Below, piece by piece: positions 20,066 to 31,183 of a stretch of DNA of 64,000 bases (within the stretch, counting starts at the first letter, position 1; each line of letters opens with the position of its first letter). The position numbers and the translations under genes are program-made. Source of the stretch: Ciona intestinalis. Taxonomy: Eukaryota > Chordata > Ascidiacea > Phlebobranchia > Cionidae. The notes beneath the pieces are model-generated. The model was not told the origin of the DNA. It saw nothing but the letters and a program-made list of their open reading frames with translations, and searched no databases. Location of the stretch: assembly GCF_000224145.3 (NCBI RefSeq), contig NC_020168.2, forward strand, positions 3,941,480 to 4,005,479. Direction: 5' to 3'.

Positions 20066-23000
20066 ATGTACAACTTCGAGTTTACGCGACAACAGTTTAA
20101 TTGCTTTGTGGATAATCTAAATATTTCACGAAATAGTAAGTCAAACGAATTTGTTTGTTTTTTTCCGACGCCGATTTTATAACAATTTACGCCGCGAGAG
20201 ATTTTTTTAACATTTCTAATTTCAGGTGTGGTAATGGCAATTATTTCTTATTTGTTTATTTCCTATTTGCGGTATATGGGCTAGGCGCTACTGACTGCTT
20301 CATATAATAATCTAATAACCTTCTATTTAAATCCCATTTGATCGATCCGTAATAAAATTTCTATTAAAAATTAATCGCCGTCTATACGGTCGCATCATAT
20401 TCAAACAAAAACCGTTGCTGCGAATTTTCCAACTTTTAAAGCGCAATTATAATTTGCAGGTAGCTTCTGTGGGGCAATATGGGACGGCTATGCGTGTTGG
20501 CCACCAACCCAGAGTTCCAAAGAAGCTGTGCAGAACTGCCCATCTTACCTACCAAGATTTAACACAGAAGGTATTTCGGATTTTGTAGGGCGGGGTAAGA
20601 TGGGACACGCTTACATTTTTTCTTCTTCTCACAATTGATAGTAAACAACGAATTTAATATAATTGTTGTATATGACCATAGTCCCATGACTATATAAAAG
20701 TGCGTTGTTATTTTTTCAAACAAAACACGATAAAACATCAAATGTAGGTGGAAACGGTATCCTATTTTACTCTTTACAAAACTATATAAATAACGCATAT
20801 ACGAGCGGGTATAATCAGTTTAAGATGTGTAATATGTTCGTACATTCATTTACCATAAGCTATGTCGGTCTAATAACAGTGTGATTTTTATTCCAACCGA
20901 CAATTGTTTCTCGCAGAGTTTGCTGTACGTCCGTGCCAAGCTAATGGCGAATGGTTCCGTTATCCTACTACACAATACCAGTGGACGAACTACTCACGCT
21001 GCCAACTGCAAAAGGGCCAAGAGGTTCTCTTTTTGAATTAACTATTTACCAAAAAAAATGATTGAATGAATGTAAGGGCCAGGGAAGTCGCTATACACGG
21101 GTGTTCTGTTTCATATAGTAGGGTGGGGAAAGATGGGACACCTTTAGTACGTAATATCCAAGTATCCTGATCGTGTTTCAAACAATTAACAACGGCATGT
21201 GGGGGCCGAGAGCATACAGTTTAATAATTCTTTATGTGTTTTTTGTTTACAACCAAATTGGACGAGAATATGGAATGAAAGGGTATCCCATTTTGGTAAA
21301 TAGTTAAAGATATACATCTCTTTGCCCACTTTACGAATTAGCACAGCATATGTAACTTTGTGGGTGAATATTTTTTGGATATTTTTGTAAGTTGTTGTAA
21401 GATGGTCACTGTTTTTGTTCAATTTTAACGTCTAGTGTAATAGTAAACAGAAAATATTAAACCATGCCCGTATCCTTAAGACTAATCAACAGAGCGTTGT
21501 TAAATACACGAGCGTTAATTGCTGCCTTCTTACTCCACTTAATTGTATTTTGTGAATGCTTCCCCATATGTAAATATAACAGCATTATAAAATAATGGTG
21601 GTAAAGGTCACCCGAAACTATTTTACAATATTAAAAGTGTTAAAATCAATGTTAATTTATTTTACTTTCTAACACAGTTCTTGTCTTTTAGCATACGACA
21701 AACAGTAATTCTACAATAAGTTTTCTACGAAAGAGTCAAAAATACCGATACAATTATACCTATACTGCCCTAATAAGTTTTTGAGTGACATTTATGATGA
21801 CTGACATCAAAATCTGTTTCAATCACGACTTTAATGAATTTAATTTGCAGGCTGTTTGGGCCAAATACCGCTTGGCGATTTCTGGTTACTCAGTTTCGAT
21901 GATAACATTGCTTGTGGCTTTGTTTATTTTCTTCCATTTCAGGTAATTCATTTTGTATTTTTATTTTTACATTTTTTTAGTTTTTATAAATTTTACAATT
22001 GGTGTGTTTTTATACGGAGTCCTATTTATGGTATTACAAAATATAGAAGCCACAATTATGGAGCGACCGTAAATTCCGCGTTTTAGAAAGAATGGTATTT
22101 AATTTTTTTTTCGATTGGTGACTTTTTAATCATAACATGCTAATAGTAGATTATTTTATTGCATATTCGGCCTAATAGTCGAGTGGGGGAAGATGAAACA
22201 TCTTTTCATTTTATTTGTGATATTGGATCTGAACCGAGCTCTGCGTCGTGTTTCAGGTCCCTTCAGTGTCAGCGCGTGACAATGCACAAGCATCTCTTCG
22301 TATCTTACATCCTAAATGCCCTTGCAAGCGTTCTTTGGTTGCATTCCCACACAATACCAGGAGTAAGCCAGGTAATACGCCTTGCATATGATCTTTAAAG
22401 ACTTGAAAACATTTCGAGGTACAATAATTTTGACAACCTATATCTGCTAAAGAACGATTTCAGAGTATATAGGGTGGGGTAATATGGGACAGCTTTAGCA
22501 CATAACATACAAATGTCCTGATCGTGTTTTGGACAATTAACAACGGTCTATGGTAGTCGTGGGGATATAATTTTGTAATTCTTTAAATTTTCTTTGTTTA
22601 CTACTAAATGGGACGAGAAAATAAAGTTAAAAGGTGTCACATCTTCCCCACCCTACTCTATATAATTATACAGTCTCTTTAAATTTATCCACACGCTTCA
22701 TAAATGCTCGGTTAATACGCTCTTAAAGGACTTCTTCTTTCAGTTTGATTTATTTATTTACAACATATTTAGTTCCCCGTTTATTTGCAGGTCTATTGCA
22801 AGTTTCTGCACGCGATCCACCAATACACAGAAACAAGTAACTATTTCTGGATGCTGTGTGAAGGGATCTACCTTCATACACTCGTAGTCGTGTCGGTTTT
22901 TCGTGAGAAACAGAACCTGCTCATCTACACAGGCCTAGGCTGGGGTAAGTGCTTTTATACATGCATTTCTAATTAGTTTAGTATTGTTTTGTACAGTAAT

Positions 23001-26000
23001 CAAATTGGGTCCTCGGTTTAAGCAAGCGTGCGTTTTGCGACCACCGCCATTAGGTCAAATTTTGCGAGTATATACGTGTTATAACCAGCACCATTATCGC
23101 AACCACAGACTATGTTATTTATTTTACACATACAAATGTTAAAGTCATAAGAGTATCTGCAAATTTAGTAATTAAAATGATAAGAGTAACATTGTAAATA
23201 ATATCTCATATTTCTTAATCGTGGTTGATGATGTCCTTTTTGAGTTAACGATGTGGTTATACACTTCTGTAAACGTATTTGCTTACTAGTGTATACCAAA
23301 TGGGGAAGTATGGAAGAGAATGAAAATACAAACCGTTTTAACTCAATTATAACTTTTTAAATAGGCGAAAAGTTTCAGTAATAAAACATTAGGATTTCAA
23401 ATTCAATTTTACGTTTAAGTTATATATACCGTCTTCTTTCGACTTTCCGAAAAATGTTTTTGATCCGATGATGTTGGTCGATAAGTTGTCTTTACTGTTG
23501 GGAGTTTAAGTCGAAAATAAACTTCACCGCTCCAAAATGTTGATCAGAAATCAAATGCAATTTAAGCGAATTCCTTTTATCCGGTTTTATTGTCATTTTG
23601 GCTGCGTTCTATTTCCGAAACGGCCTCGGCCCGAAATAATATTACAAGTTATATCGATCTTCAATTGTTGAAAATTGTTTTTCCAAAGGATTCCCGGCTC
23701 TATCGTTGCTACTCTATGTCGTTACTCGCTTTGTGCTGGACGACAGCAGGTCAGTCGGAATTAGAGTGTTGTCTTGTCTCATGATATTTAACATGTTTAG
23801 TTAACAGCATGGGTTTTACATGTTTATATTTTGTTGTGTAATTTACTTTTATTTGGTATAGTAGGGTGGGGGAAAATGGGACACATTTAGCGCAGAATAT
23901 CTAAATATTCTGATCGTGTTTTATACAATTAACAACGGTTTATGGGAGTCGTAAGGATACGGAATTGTATTTATTTGAATTTTTTGTTTACTACCAAATG
24001 TGACCAGTAAATAGAATGATAAGGTGTCCAATCTTCCCCCACCCTACTATATATTCGTGCATCGGGTTTAAAGCTTGCCGCTCTTTTGACCGTATGTGTC
24101 CTTGGAAAAGACACGTCGGCAGATGTATTAACCCATTAATTGTGGTCCCGTATGAGCTATCTAAACTGCCAGTCATGCATAGGAAATATAAAAAAAACTA
24201 AAAAATCGCAATTACACATGTAGTAACTCGTAAGCGGACAGGAGGCATAAAACAGAACACCCGTGTTATAACAATTGTTCCACCACGCAAGAATAAATAG
24301 GTTACATTTATTTTATTACCTCGCTTAGTTTTATAGTCTTTTCGCTGCGGTGTTTTAAGTTTTTTAAATAGTCACGTCTTTTAAAAACTAGCCATGTAGG
24401 ATATATAGTACTGTGGAGTAAGATGGGGCATCCTATAGAAATTATTGTAAGGTTACGATTTTATAATTCTTCGAATATTTTTTGTTCAATACCAAATGGG
24501 ACGAAAAAATATAGAATGATGTCCCACCTCCCCCCATCCTACTATATCTTTATTCGCCATGTAACGACGTCAAACTTTCAGCTGCTGGGCGACTCCAACC
24601 ACAGATGCAGCCTACATTATCCATGGTCCTATCGCGATCGCTCTTGTGGTAAGTGGGATCAATTTTTTATGTTACTGGTTGGGCCGTGCATGGTAGCTGT
24701 GACCGCAGTACACGCGTGGAAATTATAATGGATCGTCGATTTTAATATAGCATTTAAAGGCCCATTTCTGTCAATAAAGTTTAAATTCATTTCATTTTAA
24801 TCCCGTGGGTCTTGATTTATAATCCGATAGGAAAATAACGACCCGTGAGAAACTGAGTTAATATTGGCTTAGCGCGTGTGGACAGTGTCCACAAAAAAAA
24901 CCTATACCGTAACAGCTTGCAATTATATCTCCAACTCACAAAGGTCTAACGTAGTAATTAACAATAAAGAAACCAAACAATTGCTATAAAATTGATCTCG
25001 TTCGTCCCCTAATACATATAAACCGCTTGATTTACTGCCCATCTGCAGATCAACTTCATCATTCTGATGAACCTGCTTCGTGTATTGCTGTCGAAACTTC
25101 GAGCAAACAGAAACAACATCCAGAGATACATGTAAGCTTAATTAGAAGCCTGCCCCGTTAATGCAGCGCCTATAAATTATTAACGCCTTGACTGCTGACA
25201 CAAGCAGTATACAGAAAACTACGTTTAGTCGGAAAATTCTCGCCCAGGTTGGAATGATTAATGGATTTTAGTGGGACTGATTTTAAATTGCAATATGTAA
25301 ATCTGTGAAATTTCCCGCCTACTGGGCGTAGCGTTAATATCGGCACATTGCCAAAACAACCCCCTGGTGTATTCGAAAATTAAAATATGGAGCGCATCCT
25401 CATCCGATGAGATATCTTTCGAGCGTCAAGTGCGTCTTAACATAAAGTGTATACAATCAATGCGCACATTTCATATAGTACTGTGAGGTAAGTAAGATGG
25501 GTAGTGTTAGCACCTAATATCCCATATTCCTTTATCGTGTGATTTTAACAATTAATAACAACGCGTTGTTTTGGAGTAGCGGATAGGGTTTTTTTTAATT
25601 CTATAAATATTCTTTGTTTACTACCCCAAAAAGAAAGGATAAAATGAAAACATAACTATCTCGTCCCAATCTACTATATAGTAGGATGGGGGAAGATGGG
25701 ACACTTTTGGCACATAATATCCGAATATCCTGATCGTGTTTTAAACAATTAACAACGGTCTATGAGAGTCAAGAGGATATAGTTTTATAATTTTTTAAAT
25801 GTTCCTTGTTTACTACCACATGGAACGACAAAATAGAGGTAAAATGTGTCCCTTTTCCCAAAACCCTACTATATACTTCATAACGTTTATTGCTATATAC
25901 TTGGCACTAAAGATTCACTGCGTGCCATCTTTTTGAATCCCCGTATGCGCTAATTTGATTAATAAATATAAATTTTGACAGCCCGCTTCGGGCGTCTACG

Positions 26001-26714
26001 CAAAACCATTTAAATCAAGATGACGTAATGTCAGTTTTGAATATACAGAGGAGCGATTAAAGCGACATTGGTGCTCATTCCTTTGCTGGGCTCACAACAC
26101 ATCCTGCTCACTATTGCCCTCTACATTCCAAATGCGTCTGTGCTCAGAGTGTTGTCTTACATCACCAACGTCTTAAGCAGCTTCCAAGGTTTTGCTGTTG
26201 CTATCATCTTCTGTTTTTGCCACGAGGAGGTTGGTCGTATAACGTAAGCAATCTTGTCTAAACCTCATTCTGTCGAAAGGATATTAAGAAAGGCGTTTCC
26301 ACCATTTTCCCAACGAAAGTAGCCTATTTTCGATATTAAATCCGCTATTAAAGGACGTTAAACCTTTATTAATATGGCTTACTCGTGAGTGGTCGAGCAT
26401 TAGAACGGATTCAGTTCCCATTTAATGTATTGCCTAGACCGCTATAGCGATGTGCTTCGGTAAGCTTTGAGGCTATATTTTGCAAAGTATAAACTTTGCA
26501 ATGTAATGTGTAATCACGCTTTTTTCCCCAGGTCGCTCAGCAGGTCAAAAAGTTCGTATCACGTCGATGTGGCATTTTTAAGTTTAAGCAACAAAGTCAG
26601 AGCAGCAAGCGTAACAACGCTGGCCTCGAGATTACGGATGCCACCCAAATCGAACTGATGCCACGTCCGGTCAGTACCTACAAATTGTTAAACGACAGAA
26701 GAATGAATGAGTGA
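20066..26714 (+). CDS. calcr-like: Class B GPCR, calcitonin/CGRP receptor type
   Basis: Seven-TM peptide hormone receptor of the secretin family, expected at the plasma membrane and Gs-coupled. Eleven exons keep frame to 407 residues: 20066-20135, 20460-20570, 20917-21023, 21851-21942, 22257-22371, 22791-22944, 23689-23749, 24582-24648, 25049-25131, 26049-26229, 26532-26714. The hormone-binding domain has all six expected Cys (13, 27, 36, 50, 67, 89), WDGYACWP and the calcitonin-receptor hallmark NGEWFR...WTNYSRC, plus sequons at N19, N23 and N85. The TM region shows [11 protein letters not shown] (TM2), [18 protein letters not shown] (TM3), DAAYIIHGP (TM4-5), [11 protein letters not shown] (TM6) and [14 protein letters not shown] (TM7). 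No signal peptide follows the first ATG, so an upstream exon is probably missing. The AG of the in-frame TAG at 20033-20035 could be an acceptor. The tail is short and Lys/Arg-rich. Confidence 0.92.
20584..20788 (-). mobile_element. MITE, diverged copy
   Basis: Left end GTAGGGCGGGGTAAGATGGG. The interior is in minus orientation (GATAGTAAACAACGAATT; AAACACGATAAAACATC) and the right end has decayed. Receptor intron 2. Confidence 0.75.
21063..21390 (+). repeat. SINE-like repeat (ATGAATG-head family) split by a MITE
   Basis: Left part 21063-21113: GAATGAATGTAAGG..CGGGTGTTCTGTTTCATA. Right part from about 21308: TACATCTCTTTGCCCACTTT then ATGTAACTTTGTGGGTGA. The MITE at 21114-21297 lies between, at the TA of TTTCATACA. 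Confidence 0.75.
21114..21297 (+). mobile_element. MITE inserted in a SINE-like repeat
   Basis: TATAGTAGGGTGGGGAAAGA left end and normal interior; the right end fades after GGTATCCCATTTTGG. Receptor intron 3. Confidence 0.85.
22178..22216 (-). mobile_element. MITE terminal fragment
   Basis: GTCGAGTGGGGGAAGATG followed by CATCTTTTCATTTTATTT, the left end of a minus-orientation copy. It stops 40 bp before receptor exon 5. Confidence 0.6.
22467..22663 (+). mobile_element. MITE, full-length
   Basis: TATAGGGTGGGGTAATATGG to CACATCTTCCCCACCCTACT then CTATATA. Receptor intron 5. Confidence 0.92.
23857..24053 (+). mobile_element. MITE, full-length
   Basis: TATAGTAGGGTGGGGGAAAA to AATCTTCCCCCACCCTACTA, flanked by TATA. 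Receptor intron 7. Confidence 0.92.
24228..24320 (-). repeat. SINE-like repeat (ATGAATG-head family), 5' part
   Basis: Reverse complement shows ATAAATGTAACCTATTTATT, a GCGTGGTGG block, GTTATAACACGGGTGTTCTG and TTTTATGCCTCCTGTCCGCT, matching the family head. Receptor intron 7. Confidence 0.65.
24403..24546 (+). mobile_element. MITE, internally deleted
   Basis: The left end is of the ATAGTACTGTGGAGTAAGATG variant type; about 50 bp of the left interior are missing; the right end is CCCCCCATCCTACTATAT. It ends 35 bp before receptor exon 8. Confidence 0.85.
25474..25680 (+). mobile_element. MITE, variant subfamily
   Basis: Left end ATATAGTACTGTGAGGTAAG with GTTAGCACCTAATATCCCAT inside; right end CGTCCCAATCTACTATATA. 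It shares its terminal TATA with the next copy. Receptor intron 9. Confidence 0.85.
25678..25874 (+). mobile_element. MITE, full-length, abutting another copy
   Basis: TATAGTAGGATGGGGGAAGA to CCCAAAACCCTACTATATA. No spacer beyond the shared TATA separates it from the 25474-25680 copy. Confidence 0.9.
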
Positions 26715-26810
26715 AACTTTTTTATTCTTGCGTGGTAGCGTGAGTACAACCTGTGTATGCTATTTTATACACGTCGTGCCGCTTATCGGTTACTGCACAT
26801 TTGTGCGGCA
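26697..26810 (+). repeat. SINE-like repeat (ATGAATG-head family) at the receptor stop codon
   Basis: GAATGAATGAGTGAAACTTT then TTATTCTTGCGTGG resembles the family head. The last codons and the TGA stop (26712-26714) of the calcitonin-type receptor lie in this repeat-like sequence. Confidence 0.45.
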
Positions 26811-26851
26811 AATTAGTATAGGTGATTTTTTAATTTAATTGTTTATGTATT

Positions 26852-27045
26852 TATTAGGGTGGGGACAGATGGGACGCTTTTAGCACATAATATCCAAATA
26901 TCCTGACCGTGTTTTAAACAACTAACACCAGTCTAATGGGAGCCGTAAGGATACGGTTTTATAATCTTTTTGAATTTTCATTGTTTACTACCAAATGGAA
27001 CGAGAAAATAGAATGAAAAGGTGTCCCATCTTCCCCCACGCTACT
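26852..27045 (+). mobile_element. MITE, full-length
   Basis: TTATTAGGGTGGGGACAGAT to CCCATCTTCCCCCACGCTAC. It lies in the probable 3'UTR of the calcitonin-type receptor. Confidence 0.9.
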
Positions 27046-27053
27046 TCATTACG

Positions 27054-27059
27054 AATAAA
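27054..27059 (+). terminator. Candidate poly(A) signal of the calcitonin-type receptor
   Basis: AATAAA in ACGAATAAAGTTG, immediately after the MITE at 26852-27045 and 340 bp past the stop. If used, the 3'UTR includes the whole MITE. Confidence 0.3.
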
Positions 27060-27894
27060 GTTGTACCTAAATATGGTAATAAGGTATGATGTGACCAACA
27101 CTACGTTCTTTATTCTAGTGTCAAGAATGATAAACGTCAGAAACAGTGTTGAAAACCAGATACTTGGATTCTCATTGACATGCTTGTGTCCTTGCCGCAT
27201 TATTAATTTGCTGCATCATATTGCCACTGCTTTTGTGCTTCGTTAAATGCGATGTTACGCCGTTAGGTACAAGGCGAATTTAAAAGACAATTGATGCATA
27301 GGTTACGTGCATAAACACGAAAGCTGTTGTCAAAATTGGATAAGTGAATTGCATAAGATAAACAGCAATACGACAACATTTTTATTGCAGCATACCTTAC
27401 ATATAAGCATGTCTTCCAAGATTTACTTTTTTACATTTAAAATAGCGCTCTATTTGTGTATATTAAACGCAACATAATTGTTTTCTTTTTCTTTGAATCC
27501 GTACTAACAAAATGTGGATACTTTTTATCGTAATCAGATTCATAAAAATACGACATTGTAAATTTATTTCAACACAATACAAACTTAAAAGTTTAATAAA
27601 CATTTTAAAATATAATAATTTAATGCCATTTGATTTTTCTTGTGCCATAGTACCCCAGCTACCAGTTTAAAGGTACCCCGGTAGCATTTTTAAAAAATGC
27701 AGGGACTTTACCCAAACAAAAGGTATTGACGCTGTGTGGTGTCTTATGCTTTGTTCGGTATTAGAAGTCACTTGTGTTTGTTTGGAAACGTTGACTCGAG
27801 TGCTTACGATTTTAGAATGCTTGAAATATGGCAGAGTTGGTGAGTTTTTGGTATGGAGGGGTGGTTTTAGCAACTGTGTAGTCGAACTGGAGAA

Positions 27895-30800
27895 ATGCAT
27901 AAGTTATCTTCAGAAACATCTAAACTTATATCAAGTGCGCAAGTAGCAACCAGTGTCAGTAACGTCGTAAAAGAACTAACTGAGAATGCACTGGACGCCG
28001 GTGCAACGTCGATTCAAGTCAAATTGGTCGATTTTGGGCTTGAAAAAATCGAAGTTCGGGATAATGGTTGTGGAATTAAAGCAGAAGAAATGAAATATGC
28101 GGCGCAAAGGCATTACACGTCGAAGTTACGCACTGACAAAGACTTGCTATCATTATTGACATACGGTTTTCGGGGAGAAGCCCTCAGCTCTGCATGTGAA
28201 GTTTCTGATGTTTGCATTACAACAAAAACAAGGTACGATGCATATAGCACTGCTTACACACTGGACTCAAAGGGAAGTATATCCCTTTCACGACCTTCTC
28301 ATTTAGGTCAAGGAACAACTGTTGTGATTTCGAACATTTTTAAAAATTTACCTGTCCGAAAAAGTTACTATGCCAACTCTAAAAAACGCAAGGAGCAACT
28401 CAAACTAACAGAGGACATGCTTATTGCATATGCACTTGCTAATCCTTCAGTTCATCTTAGCCTCAGTCACAACAAAACTGTTATCTGGCAGAAGCCAGCA
28501 TGCAAAACCTTAAGTGAGGCTGTGGTTAATGTTTTGGGAAGTGCAGTTTCACAGAATTTGGAGGAGAAAAAAGTACAGAACTGCGAAAAAACTGTTGCTA
28601 TTCATGCATTTGTTCCGAAAAAAGTCATTTTAAGAAGAACATGTGACAGATGTTATGTGCTTATTAACAAACGACCAATTCAAGAAAAACAGATTGATAA
28701 AACTATAAAAAAGATGCTCGGAAAAGGGGACAGTGAAAAAGAGAATAATCAATCAGGTATAGAATTCTTAAATGCACCTATATTATTGCCATCAAACTAA
28801 AGTAGCCTATCGCTAATTTAAAATTCCTCTTGTTCAAAAATGCTTAGTTTTAAAGTTTTAGTAGGCTTACAGGTTACAGGTTTTAAAGCATATGATTTCC
28901 TAACCTTACCATCTATTTACACCGATTAACTAATCGTTTTTATACATATATATTAAAAAATTACATACTGATATATTTTAACAATTTTTTTGTCCCACCC
29001 TAAAAATTATTTTATATTTTAGGATGGCCGACAGCAATTCTTTCCATCACCCTTCCAACTGATACAGTGGATGTAAATGTTAATCCCAACAAAACCCAAG
29101 TCATGCTAACTTTGAAGGAAGAAGTTCTTAAACTAGTTGAGAATCTGCTTGAACCTAATTTAAACCTACAGACGGATAACACTACAAATGGCAGCAGTAA
29201 CTCAGGTCAAAATAGATTAGTTACAACAACAGACGGAAAATTCTCATCACATGCAGGAAGAACAACAACAGAAGTTACAACAACAGAAGAAAATTTGCAT
29301 CAAACCCTAGAAACCTGCACTGGTAGTAAAGAAATGCATTTACATTCTCGCTCATTGTTTGAGATAGATGGCACAGAATCACAAGACTACAGACTCCAAA
29401 GTACGCTAAACAACACAAACGCGCCCATTTTTCCTGACTTTGATTTGATATCTCAATCTTGCTTGAGCACAAATACAGACAATGAATGTACAGCAGTACC
29501 TGAACCTGTTGCAACGATTTCAGACCCTACAGTATGTAATTCAGTAAGTAACCATACATTAGGTATTAGCTGTACTGAGGGTGAAAAAGAACAAAATATA
29601 CTTCAACAAAACTGTAACAGAAATGATAAAGTACCTGCTCAAAATGATCATGTCGTTCAAAAACTTACACCAGATGCTTCAATGCAAAGCAGAATTGATG
29701 TAGATCATTCAGATATGTCCAATGACCATACAGTAAACCCTATTTCTAAAATTGGAAATAACTCAGATTTTGAAAATGAACATACTGCTGCTATGGAGTC
29801 TAGTCACCATGAACTTAATATTTCAAATAAAAAGCATGGAGAAAATGTCAGTGCTTCTGGTTGGAGTAGAGGGAGAATAGCTACTGATGAAAATGGGTCA
29901 TATATTCAACCTGTGAGAATGTGTACTGGTGTGAAGAGACCTTCTGTGTCTCTATCCCCTTCAAGTAGCTTGAGCCATGAGACTTCAGTAAAGAAACCTA
30001 GATCCGTGTTTGATGTTTTGAATGAGAGTGCTAAAGGTTTGGACTGGGAGAATGCATCAGCAAGCATGAGAAGAGACTGTGTCTCCGTTGCATGTGCAGA
30101 ATACGATAACCACAAACGTTCAGCAACAAAAATGAACAAACCATCTTCAAAAGAAAGGAGAAAATTCCGAAACTCTTTTATAAACTTAAACAAAAAGTCC
30201 AATAACTCCTTGGGTAGTGGAAATAGTGCAATGCCATCAACAGAAGATGATTTGATAGATGGCCCAACAGAATTTTCATTAACCTTTAGTTTAATGTGTT
30301 TTCTTAAAGAAACACAGACTCCCGGATTATCTCAACTATCTAAAGCTAAAGTGATTGGAATAATTACTGATCTGGAATACAGAGGTGCTGTCATTAGCAT
30401 TGGGGATAGTTTGTACTTAACGAACTTGCACCGGTTACAAGAACAATGTTTTTTCACTGAAATGATGAAAAATCATGTTTTTACAAGTGTCCCTTGTGAA
30501 CCAATTGATATAACAAAATGCAATCTAAGCCCTACTGAGTTTTCTACCCTAAATACTTTATCTACTTGTGTTTCTATGGATTTTGGTTGCAGCCAAGAAG
30601 TTACTGACGAAAGAATTTGCTCAAATGGTTTTAAAGTAGTGAAACTTGTACCTAATGACAAAACAGAAACATGGCAATTAGTTGGAGTAGCTAAGGGACT
30701 ATTAAACCACACACCAATGCAAAATCTAAAGGAAATTTTAAACATAATTCACCAAAATCCAGACTCACAATTAAGCTCATGCAGATGTCTTAATGCAATA

Positions 30801-30971
30801 AACTTTTTTCAAGGAGAAGCCGCAAGAGTGGCAAAATCATCTACTCCTTTTACTAAACCAAATAAAATCCAAGACCTTATTAATTTACTGCCTAAAACAA
30901 ATGGTTCAGTTATTAAAGGAAAGTGTTTTCATAACAAACCTATTTTTATTAAACTGTCTGATGTTAGGTAA
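27895..30971 (+). CDS. PMS1: DNA mismatch repair protein PMS1 (MutL family)
   Basis: MutL-type ATPase that pairs with MLH1 in mismatch repair. Two exons, 27895-28756 and 29023-30971, give 936 residues (human 932). The start MHKLSSETSKLISSAQVATS aligns directly with the human start. ATPase motifs: KELTENALDAGAT with E27 and N31, RDNGCGI (55-61), TYGFRGEAL (89-97), SHLGQGTTV. TVDVNVNPNKTQV near the end of the transducer domain spans just past the only intron. The middle is a long low-complexity linker rich in Ser, Thr, Asn and His. The C-terminal part resembles the human dimerisation domain, ending in INFFQGEAARVAKSS and KCFHNKPIFIKL. I see no HMG box, which mammalian PMS1 has, and no DQHAxxERxxxE nuclease motif, which PMS1 normally lacks. 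The final codons allow a splice (AG|GTAAAT at 30968-30974) into 31089 or 31140 that would add a short tail. Confidence 0.95.
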
Positions 30972-31183
30972 ATGATAAGTTAATTTATACTTAAAAAATC
31001 TGTTATGTTTCCGCTATTTCACCTCATAGTGTAACATGTTTTAAACAATGCCCCCTTTAAAAACTTCTTTCCTTTTGTTTGTTCACAGAACAAATAATAC
31101 CTTCTTTCTCAACACAAAGCATTTTCTACATTTTTCCAGGTGTAGAAATGTGAGAGATAATTAAGTAATATCACTTATAAAAA
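30972..31183 (+). promoter_or_regulatory. PMS1-NEK11 intercistronic region with candidate trans-splice acceptors
   Basis: Only 212 bp separate the PMS1 stop from the NEK11 ATG. There is no AATAAA (only AATAAT at 31092-31097). Two strong acceptors occur: TTTGTTCACAG (31088) and CATTTTTCCAG (31139). Ciona uses spliced-leader trans-splicing and operons with tight spacing, so NEK11 may be a downstream cistron. This is inference. Confidence 0.4.

Larger units (their letters stand above)
26715..27894. other. Intergenic region between the receptor and PMS1
   Basis: No gene seen. It contains the end of a SINE-like repeat, a full MITE (26852-27045), a candidate poly(A) signal (27054-27059) and AT-rich DNA up to the PMS1 start. 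Open frames on both strands here have no recognisable protein features. Confidence 0.45.

Noticed and set aside
29906..30745. Minus-strand ORFs of 90-98 codons within PMS1
   Set aside because: Antisense to a strong coding exon; no independent features.
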